A stretch of DNA of 8,085 bases from Bacillota bacterium (lineage in GTDB: Bacteria; Bacillota; Clostridia; Oscillospirales; Ruminococcaceae). The stretch covers positions 1 to 8,085 of the forward strand of contig JAEXAZ010000019.1 in NCBI GenBank assembly GCA_023394255.1, read 5' to 3'. Positions 1 through 5,100 of the stretch are shown one piece after another; position 1 is the first letter of the stretch; every line of letters starts with the position of its first letter. The position numbers and the translations under genes were made by a program. The notes under the pieces are model-generated. The model ran no database searches, was not told where the DNA came from, and saw only the letters and a list, made by a program, of their open reading frames with translations.

Positions 1-45
1 TTAAGCATAAGTATCGATCAGAAAAAGGTTGATATGATTAGAACA

Positions 46-86
46 AGCAAGGCATCCTACGTTGAAATTTCGTAGAGTGCCTTGCT
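46..86 (-). terminator. Hairpin downstream of the recombinase fragment, probable terminator
   Basis: A 9-bp arm (46-54) pairs with 78-86, and after a 2-nt mismatch a 5-bp arm (57-61) pairs with 71-75, around a 9-nt loop. It lies 11 bases beyond the stop codon of the minus-strand recombinase fragment, where a terminator would be expected. The T-run after it on the minus strand is weak (TTGTTC), so termination may be partial. Position and pairing are seen; function is inferred. Confidence 0.5.
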
Positions 87-97
87 CGTTTTCAACC

Positions 98-553
98 TTA
101 TTCAATTACATCAACCGTCACACCAGATTTGAATTCCACGGTGAGTTTGTCCTCGTGGACGGTGACTTTTTCAATCAGCCGCCGGACAAGCGGCTCGTCG
201 TATTCCGTAATGGCGGTGGGTTGTTTCCGCAGGAAGTCGCCCATATCGGCAATCCGTTTTTTCAATTCATCACGTCCGACATTTTCCAGCTGTACTTTCT
301 GCTTTTCCTCGCGCAGGCGGTAAATCTCGTCGGCGACATCCTCGTAGTCGGCTTTGGAACTGGCCAGCTTCAAAAGCTCGGTTTGAAGTTCCTCGAGCCG
401 CTTGCCGATAGTGGCCAGTGTCTGGTCGTTCTCATGGATTATGACCGTCTCTATGTTGTTCTGAAGGGTAACCAGGAATGCGTCCTTGTCGCACAAAGCT
501 TGGTTGATAGCAGTATCCTGCGCCAAAAAGCTGTTCAATGAGATTAGCACCAC
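98..553 (-). pseudogene. C-terminal fragment of a large serine recombinase (TnpX/TndX-like)
   Basis: This 151-codon frame matches the C-terminal tail of large serine recombinases that move Tn4451/Tn5397-type and conjugative elements. It starts in the segment read as VVLISLNSFLAQD and runs through a long charged helical region (about residues 30-110, rich in leucine, lysine and glutamate) that looks like the coiled coil of these enzymes. It ends in the typical EYDEPLVRRLIEKVTVH segment followed by a beta-strand tail. Family members usually exceed 500 residues. The N-terminal resolvase domain with the catalytic serine and the zinc-ribbon part are absent, so the fragment cannot recombine DNA. 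The apparent start is a GTG at 551-553 with no convincing ribosome-binding site. The frame stays open only to a TAG at 581-583, and the extra codons do not look recombinase-like, placing the break near 550-556. It is read as the remnant of an integrated mobile element. Family assignment is from recognised sequence pattern, without a database search. Confidence 0.8.
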
Positions 554-617
554 TGGTGTGAAATACCACGACGTGAACAGCTATTCGAAACTGCTCGAGG
601 TTATGGAAACGCTATAA
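543..617 (+). pseudogene. Orphan 3' end of an unidentified plus-strand gene
   Basis: Just past the recombinase break, the plus strand reads a protein-like tail (GVKYHDVNSYSKLLEVM, then ETL and a TAA at 615-617). It is followed after 7 bases by the strong ribosome-binding site of the next gene, as in an operon. Left of about 550 the same frame runs into DNA that codes for the recombinase on the other strand, so the 5' part of this gene seems to have been lost at the junction. I do not recognise the family. The composition looks coding, but a 25-codon tail is weak evidence; it could be a chance open frame. Confidence 0.35.
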
Positions 618-642
618 AACGAACAAAGGAGGGGAATGTTAA

Positions 643-966
643 ATGGCAACAAATATTACTGTACGTCTACCTTGGCACATGAACGGTTGGAACGGAACCG
701 TATGCCGAGACCCGAAAGGCAACACATATTGTTCGGGCAGGTTTTCATATCCCGGCGATGCCATCGCTACTACAAAAGATGAGACTTATGAGATTGGATG
801 TGCGGGAAAACACTGCGGTCAATTCGACAACGCTGCCCATACTGCTGAAAAGAAAAAATGGTATGAAAAACACTTCCCCGGCAGATTAATAGAATCTGTT
901 GAGGGAAATGACATCAGTACACAGATCAAGAAAATATGTAAAGATAGCTTCAAGATCGAATTATAA
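643..966 (+). CDS. Small protein resembling the N-terminal segment of mobile-island helicase-type ATPases
   Basis: A complete 107-residue frame starts at ATG 643 behind a strong AAAGGAGG at 625-632 and ends at TAA 964-966. The N-terminus reads VRLPWHMNGWNGTVC, then P..N.YC and SYPGDAI. This PWH..GW.G..C..P..N..C pattern is, from memory, like the start of long helicase or RecD-like ATPases found in accessory islands. The protein has five cysteines (residues about 21, 30, 53, 58 and 98), including a C-x4-C pair, and several histidines, so metal binding is possible. There is no signal peptide or membrane segment. No Walker motifs follow, so this is either a stand-alone version of the domain or a gene cut back to its first domain. 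It sits 25 bases after the orphan 3' end and is followed directly by a hairpin. Function is unknown. Confidence 0.65.
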   Translation: MATNITVRLPWHMNGWNGTVCRDPKGNTYCSGRFSYPGDAIATTKDETYEIGCAGKHCGQFDNAAHTAEKKKWYEKHFPGRLIESVEGNDISTQIKKICKDSFKIEL

Positions 967-973
967 AAGAGAA

Positions 974-1016
974 AAAGCCCGTAAACAATGATAAGAATGT
1001 CATTGCTACGGGCTTT
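974..1016. terminator. Long hairpin after the 107-residue gene, likely terminator
   Basis: A 10-bp arm (974-983) pairs perfectly with 1007-1016, and a further 6 bp (986-991 with 1000-1005) extend it across a small 2/1 internal loop, leaving an 8-nt apical loop. It begins 7 bases after the stop of the preceding gene. On the plus strand only the three T of the stem follow. On the minus strand the stem is followed by a T-rich run (TTTTTCTCTTTT), so it would terminate leftward transcription better than rightward. Confidence 0.6.
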
Positions 1017-1221
1017 GGGGCTTTGATAAAGCTCGACTTGTTTCCAAGAACGCATTGAACTTTTAATATACCGTGGATATGTTTGCACGCACGGATAATG
1101 CCCAAAAAACCTCTATTGACCTGTTCCCTTGTACGGAAAAATTGCCATACACATACCCGACATCAATCTGATGCTATCGTTCCATGTGGAAGCAGTGATT
1201 CTGATGACGAATAGTGATTAA
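1011..1221 (+). pseudogene. Probable 3'-end remnants of an rlmD (rumA)-like 23S rRNA methyltransferase gene
   Basis: RlmD-family proteins end in a segment close to VDMFPxTxHVExVxLL. Pieces of this tail appear here in different frames. LIKLDLFPRTH stops at TGA 1053-1055. TVDMFARTDN begins at 1070. SIDLFPCTE begins at about 1112. FHVEAVILM, then TNSD, ends at TAA 1219-1221. The first three share the codon pattern for D-[LM]-F-x-x-T and begin at 1035, 1076 and 1118. No frame is open across the whole stretch, so nothing here is functional. The reading is that the 3' end of rlmD, a known target of some serine-recombinase elements, was hit and scarred. The HVEAVILM piece is the most convincing; the others could be chance. 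Confidence 0.35.
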
Positions 1222-1252
1222 AACGGCGAGTAAGACGGTTTGACTACCGATA

Positions 1253-1323
1253 CGAGAAAACCTCCTTTTGCTTACAGATGCGGGTTTGCCAACCGCATCT
1301 GTAAGCAAAAGGAGGTTTTCTCG
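1253..1323. repeat. Perfect 31-bp inverted repeat with 9-nt spacer
   Basis: Bases 1253-1283 are the exact reverse complement of 1293-1323, separated by 9 nt. The arms contain AAAACCTCCTTTTG and its complement, so a transcript from either strand would form a very stable hairpin ending in GGTTTTC. It stands between the plus-strand rlmD-like end (stop 1219-1221) and the terminator of the convergent regulator gene, which fits a shared terminator. Its length and perfection are unusual for a plain terminator. Two abutted terminal repeats left by a lost insertion element are an alternative, although I see no flanking target duplication. Confidence 0.8.
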
Positions 1324-1345
1324 CGTGAACGACATACAAAGTCTT

Positions 1346-1372
1346 AAAACAGGCCGCTTTAGCTGCGGCCTG
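1346..1372 (-). terminator. Rho-independent terminator of the AraC-type regulator gene
   Basis: An 8-bp GC-rich stem (1350-1357 with 1365-1372, CAGGCCGC arm) encloses a 7-nt loop and is followed on the minus strand by TTTT at 1346-1349. It starts 19 bases after the regulator stop codon (1392-1394) and has the textbook form for terminating that transcript. Confidence 0.8.
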
Positions 1373-1391
1373 AGAAAGTCAGGCAGATCAA

Positions 1392-3518
1392 TCAGCCTTC
1401 CGCACGATCCCCGTGAATATGGGTAAAAGCAAGATAAAGCAGAGTTTCCGCGCGGGTAATATCGTCCGTGAGAGGTTGGACCCCAAAATTTGTCTGAATG
1501 CTTACATCGTCCAGCGGAAGCTTTCTGCAATGAAAATCCGCATGGATTTCCCGCGCGATCTTGAGTGCCTGCTGTTCGGTATGATTGTACAGGACAATCA
1601 GGAAAATGTTTCCCGCATACCGCGCGGTCCATCCATCGGCAGGAAGCAGATGATGGCCGATGGCGTCTGCGAACTCCCGCAGAAGCGTATCGTGGATTTC
1701 GCCGGTTCCTCCCTGGATGCCGAGCGCGGCCAGAATAATCGTAAGCTGTTTCTGCTCCAACGCGCTGCGACGCATGTCCAGGGGCAGCTGTGCATCGATA
1801 TAACGCCGGTTGAATACCCCGGTGAGCGGGTCATTCGAATCGTTTGACGAATCGTACAGCGTATTTGCGTTGTTTACGTCAAGGTCAAGTACCGCGCGGT
1901 CGGAAATATTCTTTAAAACCTCCGCGACAAACATGACTTTCCCTACCGGCTGCGGAAAGGCAAGAACAAGAAAAACTTTTTGTCCCTTTTGTTCGACTTT
2001 AAAAAAGGTATCGTTTTGCAGGTATGCGCGGGTGGAGATACAGTTTTCACAGGACTCGTTTTTATCCCAGAAGCTGTAGCAGGTTTGTTCGGAGCTGAAT
2101 TCACACCCGGAAGTAATAAGCCAGGCGGTGCGGCTGATTGGATGGACGATTCGCGCCACATCATAAGAACCGGAAAAGACCGACAGCTTGCTTTTCACCT
2201 GCTGGATCGCGAAGCTGAGCGTTTCGCTTGCCGCCGCGCCGTCCGACGGGCGGACGGGTTCCGGCTGTTCGCCGCCCATGGATTTGCGGTACTCGGTAGG
2301 CGTGACGCCGGTCAGCTTTTTAAACACGGCGGCGAAATGATTCTGATATCGGAACCCGACACGCTGCGCAATATCCAGAATGCTGCTGTTGCTGTCCAGC
2401 ATCAGCTTCTGGCTTTTCTCGATCCGGATTCGGTTGATATTGTCTATCAGGGACAGCCCGGTTTCATTTTTAATCAGGTTAGATAGATAAAATGTGCTCA
2501 GATTCGTAATTTTGGCCAGCGTTTCCAGCGTGATTTTGTCGTTGTAGTGGGAATGCAAATATTCCAGGACCTGCCGTACCGGTTTGGAATGCATTGTTTT
2601 GCCGCTCAGAGAGACAGAGCGCGTAAAGGTTATCATGGCGGTACGCATCAGGTCATAAATGTCCTCGACATTGTCAAGCCTTTCCGCCTGCAGGATAAAT
2701 TCGTCGGCGCAATCCACCATCTGCACATAAGGGGCGTTTGCGTCCACCGCCGCATAACACGCCATGGTGCAGGCTTTGATAAAGCTGTTTTTGATTGACC
2801 TGAGATAGTCGGTGCCATGAAGCTGGTGCATCGGCGCGATATCCGCTCCCAGTCTGCTAAAAAGGCCGGACAGCGCATCTACGTCGCCTTTTTGGATCGA
2901 CTGCCGGATTTGCTGATAGACGGAATAGGGCATGTGCCGCTCGACGCCGTTTTCCCTGGACCATTCTGGAGCGATGCGCGCCAGATGGGAGGTTTGATAT
3001 GGCTTGCGCGGGCTGCGGAACACCTGAACGGATTTTTCGTCGGAAGTCAGGGCATTCATAAGCCAATATAACATGCTTCCAAGCGGCACGATCCTTTCGT
3101 AAGGGGTGACCGGCCCTTTCATGAATATCCGAACGGTTTCTTTGTACCGGTTTGGGAGCACCTCGAAGCGGGAAAGCAACTGTTTTGTTTCCGCCTCATC
3201 CATCCGCTTCAGCAGCAGCGGCTCGGTTAGAAAGGCGCCGATATAACTGGACCCGCGAGTCAGAAACGCAAAGTTGCAGACGATGTTGTTGTGCAAAAAA
3301 TAAGTATAAAACAGGTGCTGGGGAGTTTTCTGCGCAAATATCTCCGCAAGAAACGATGTGATTTCGCCCATGAAAACGCGGGCAATCTGTTGATCCGGGA
3401 GCTTTTCCGGATAAGACGCAAGTAAATTCAGCTGGGCGTCAAAACAGAACACACCGATCCCCGTAGCGCTATGATAGTTTTTCATCAACCGCTTAATTTC
3501 GTCTTTTTTCTCCTTCAT
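1392..3518 (-). CDS. AraC-type regulator fused to a cysteine-rich PAS-like domain and a degenerate GGDEF domain
   Basis: This 708-residue protein is probably a cytoplasmic ligand-responsive transcription factor. Residues 1-165 form an N-terminal sensor-like region, and 195-300 a helical segment common in Firmicutes AraC regulators. Residues about 313-415 are the double helix-turn-helix AraC domain, with ITLETLAKITNLSTFYLSNL and later DIAQRVGFRYQNHFAAVFKK and GVTPTEYR. Residues 430-555 look PAS-like and carry Cys472, Cys480, Cys490 and Cys493 (ending in C..CIS), a possible metal or redox site. Residues 560-700 are GGDEF-like: DPLTGVFNRR is present, but the signature reads RYAGNIF instead of RYGGDEF and the usual metal-binding aspartate segment is lost, so cyclase activity is unlikely. 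ATG 3518 was chosen because AGGAGT lies 7 bases before it; the in-frame TTG at 3581 has no such site and overlaps promoter elements. The gene is divergent from the EAL-HDOD and chemoreceptor genes, its likely targets. It has no transmembrane segment or signal peptide. Domain calls are by pattern; ligand and targets are inferred. Confidence 0.9.
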   Translation of the reverse strand: MKEKKDEIKRLMKNYHSATGIGVFCFDAQLNLLASYPEKLPDQQIARVFMGEITSFLAEIFAQKTPQHLFYTYFLHNNIVCNFAFLTRGSSYIGAFLTEPLLLKRMDEAETKQLLSRFEVLPNRYKETVRIFMKGPVTPYERIVPLGSMLYWLMNALTSDEKSVQVFRSPRKPYQTSHLARIAPEWSRENGVERHMPYSVYQQIRQSIQKGDVDALSGLFSRLGADIAPMHQLHGTDYLRSIKNSFIKACTMACYAAVDANAPYVQMVDCADEFILQAERLDNVEDIYDLMRTAMITFTRSVSLSGKTMHSKPVRQVLEYLHSHYNDKITLETLAKITNLSTFYLSNLIKNETGLSLIDNINRIRIEKSQKLMLDSNSSILDIAQRVGFRYQNHFAAVFKKLTGVTPTEYRKSMGGEQPEPVRPSDGAAASETLSFAIQQVKSKLSVFSGSYDVARIVHPISRTAWLITSGCEFSSEQTCYSFWDKNESCENCISTRAYLQNDTFFKVEQKGQKVFLVLAFPQPVGKVMFVAEVLKNISDRAVLDLDVNNANTLYDSSNDSNDPLTGVFNRRYIDAQLPLDMRRSALEQKQLTIILAALGIQGGTGEIHDTLLREFADAIGHHLLPADGWTARYAGNIFLIVLYNHTEQQALKIAREIHADFHCRKLPLDDVSIQTNFGVQPLTDDITRAETLLYLAFTHIHGDRAEG

Positions 3519-3525
3519 ATTATAC

Positions 3526-3531
3526 ACTCCT
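3526..3531 (-). promoter_or_regulatory. Ribosome-binding site that fixes the regulator start
   Basis: The minus strand reads AGGAGT here, 7 bases before ATG 3518-3516. No comparable site precedes the upstream in-frame TTG at 3581, so the shorter 708-residue protein is preferred over the 729-residue reading. Confidence 0.75.
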
Positions 3532-3540
3532 ATCTGTTCC

Positions 3541-3570
3541 ACTATATTACATTCACCGCACGACAAGCAA
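3541..3570 (-). promoter_or_regulatory. Candidate minus-strand promoter for the regulator gene
   Basis: The minus strand carries TTGCTT (3570-3565) and TATAGT (3546-3541) with an 18-bp spacer, about 25 bases upstream of the start codon. The match to sigma-A consensus is moderate. Its -35 box lies only 15 bp from the -35 box of the plus-strand promoter, so one bound regulator could affect both. Confidence 0.35.
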
Positions 3571-3577
3571 TGGCATT

Positions 3578-3589
3578 TCAAAATTTTGA
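3578..3589. promoter_or_regulatory. 12-bp palindrome over the plus-strand -35 box, candidate operator
   Basis: TCAAAATTTTGA is a perfect palindrome overlapping the TTGACA of the plus-strand promoter by four bases and lying between the two divergent -35 boxes. The position suits an operator. AraC proteins more often bind direct repeats, and AT-rich palindromes arise easily by chance, so this stays tentative. Confidence 0.3.
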
Positions 3590-3613
3590 CAAAAGCCTTT
3601 CTATTTTTACAAT
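3586..3613 (+). promoter_or_regulatory. Sigma-A-type promoter for the EAL-HDOD/chemoreceptor pair
   Basis: TTGACA (3586-3591) is a perfect -35 box. A 16-bp spacer leads to TACAAT (3608-3613), one mismatch from the -10 consensus, in an AT-rich stretch. Transcription would start near 3620, about 190 bases before the first gene. A second TATAAT at 3644-3649 lacks a matching -35 box. Confidence 0.65.
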
Positions 3614-3619
3614 ATTTTA

Positions 3620-3811
3620 TCTATGTCGATTTACAGAAAAAGATATAATAAAAATAAACTTTTGGAAAATCATCCCATAGGATAGATGCCGGTTGTCCAC
3701 CATACCGGTTCGTGCGGTTCCACAGCGGTCCCGCTTTTGCGCATGCAGAAAAAAGGGAAGACCGGAGCATTTTTGAGGAAAAGCCAAACGGAAGGAGAAG
3801 GAGGCGAAGCA
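3620..3811 (+). promoter_or_regulatory. Long 5' leader of the EAL-HDOD gene
   Basis: If the promoter at 3586-3613 is used, the mRNA has a leader of about 190 nt. It contains a short hairpin (3689-3693 with 3704-3708), CCGGTT repeated directly at 3689 and 3705, and the ribosome-binding site AAGGAGG at 3798-3804. I looked for the conserved core of a c-di-GMP (GEMM) riboswitch and did not recognise one, and no terminator-like structure is evident. The first part is AT-rich and the second GC-rich. Confidence 0.3.
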
Positions 3812-5023
3812 ATGGACGTATATGTTGCAAGGCAGCCGATTTTTGACCGCCAAATGAGACTTTATGGGTATGAATTGCTTTACCGGAAAAGCCAGAACAA
3901 TTTTTATGAGGGCAGCGATGACGACGAGGCAACGATTTCGCTGCTCAATACTGCGTTTCTTGTGTTCGGATTTCATGAGCTGGTTGACGGGACCAAAGGG
4001 TTTATCAATTTTTCTCAGAACCTTCTCAAAGGCGATTTCACCGATGTTCTGCCCAAAAAACAGACGGTCATCGAAATCTTGGAACGGGTGGAAGCAACCG
4101 ATGAGGTCATACAGGCCTGTCGGGAACTGAAAGCCAAAGGCTATATGCTGGCGCTCGATGATTTTGTGCTCGACCGGAATACCGGGGATTATACCCCGCT
4201 GATTGAACTTTCGGATATCATCAAAGTGGAATTCCCCTCGGTATCCGGAAACGGTATCCGGCAGATGATCGACCGATGTAAAGACCACATTGTTTTCCTT
4301 GCGGAAAAAGTCGAGAGTATGGAGGAATACCGGCGTGCGCTTGAAATGGGCTTTGAATTGTTTCAGGGATATTTTTTCAGTAAACCGGTTATGTCCAGAA
4401 CAAAGGAAATTGGCGCGTTCAACATCAATCTTCTTCGGGCTTTGGACGAGCTGAATAAGGAAAAGGCGAGTTTTGCTTCCGTTGCCCAGATCATCCAGAT
4501 GGATGTCGACCTTTCTTATAAGCTGCTGAAGATGGCAAACTCCGCATATTACGGGCCGGCGCAACGGGTCGAATCGATTCACCAGGCACTTGTCATGCTG
4601 GGAATCAAGGAAATCCGTTCCTGGCTTTACCTGATGCTGCTGCGGGGTGTGCGCCGGCCGGAGAATGAAGAACTGGTTAAAATCTCCATTATCCGGGGGA
4701 AAATGCTTTCCCTGATGGCGCAGGCGACGCCCGGCTGCAGCGAGTACGATTATTTTGTAACGGGTATCTTTTCTGCCATTGACGTACTTCTGAATGAACC
4801 GATGGAAAAAGCAATTCAGGGACTGGCGCTGTCGGAAGAAGTCCGGGACGCGCTGCTGGGAAAAGAAAACCGGATACGGGAAAGCCTGGACCTGGTGCTG
4901 GCGGTTGAACGGGCACAATGGGATGTGTGGAACATGGCGGTGCGGTGCCAGCCGTTCACGCTTCAACATATGATGACTTTTTACATCGAATCCATCCGGT
5001 GGCAGCAGGCGATTGCCTCATAG
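3812..5023 (+). CDS. EAL-HDOD signalling protein (YuxH-like)
   Basis: This 403-residue protein joins an EAL-type cyclic-di-GMP phosphodiesterase-like domain (about 1-195) to an HDOD output domain (about 200-390), the architecture of the YuxH/CdgJ family. It opens with the typical VARQPIFDRQMRLYGYELLYR. Several active-site positions of EAL enzymes are present: Glu21 in ELLYR, Asn66 in INFSQN, Glu88 in IEILE, Asp116-Asp117, Lys138, Glu165 in AEKVE and Gln185 in QGYFFSKP. The loop after DDF differs (VLDRNTGDY instead of a GxGYSS-like loop) and the usual KID reads KVE, so it may hydrolyse c-di-GMP weakly, only bind it, or neither. HDOD domains act in protein-protein signalling. ATG 3812 was chosen over an upstream in-frame ATG at 3686 because AAGGAGG ends 7 bases before it and the family N-terminus begins there. 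The chemoreceptor gene follows after 77 bases on the same strand with no terminator between, so the two are probably co-transcribed. Confidence 0.92.
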   Translation: MDVYVARQPIFDRQMRLYGYELLYRKSQNNFYEGSDDDEATISLLNTAFLVFGFHELVDGTKGFINFSQNLLKGDFTDVLPKKQTVIEILERVEATDEVIQACRELKAKGYMLALDDFVLDRNTGDYTPLIELSDIIKVEFPSVSGNGIRQMIDRCKDHIVFLAEKVESMEEYRRALEMGFELFQGYFFSKPVMSRTKEIGAFNINLLRALDELNKEKASFASVAQIIQMDVDLSYKLLKMANSAYYGPAQRVESIHQALVMLGIKEIRSWLYLMLLRGVRRPENEELVKISIIRGKMLSLMAQATPGCSEYDYFVTGIFSAIDVLLNEPMEKAIQGLALSEEVRDALLGKENRIRESLDLVLAVERAQWDVWNMAVRCQPFTLQHMMTFYIESIRWQQAIAS

Positions 5024-5100
5024 ACTGCCGTATCCTTTTTATCAAGTGTGGCAAACGCCGCAAAGAAAGCCGGTATAAATTGAAGGGGGAAATAGCGGGT

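Noticed and set aside
62..541. Plus-strand open frame of 159 codons
   Set aside because: It lies antisense to the recombinase fragment, which has clear family similarity; this frame has no ribosome-binding site and overlaps the hairpin.
3519..3581. Longer regulator start at TTG 3581, giving a CHCLSCGEC zinc-finger-like N-terminus
   Set aside because: No ribosome-binding site precedes it, it overlaps both promoter candidates, and a good site precedes ATG 3518.
3614..3811. c-di-GMP riboswitch in the leader
   Set aside because: The conserved GEMM core and its tetraloop-receptor pairing could not be found by eye.
3617..4969. Minus-strand open frame of 450 codons
   Set aside because: It is the shadow of the EAL-HDOD gene, which has unmistakable domain motifs on the plus strand.
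4918..5100. Earlier start for the chemoreceptor frame
   Set aside because: It would overlap the EAL-HDOD gene by over 100 bases and would place the N-terminal membrane anchor about 75 residues inside; ATG 5101 gives a normal receptor N-terminus.
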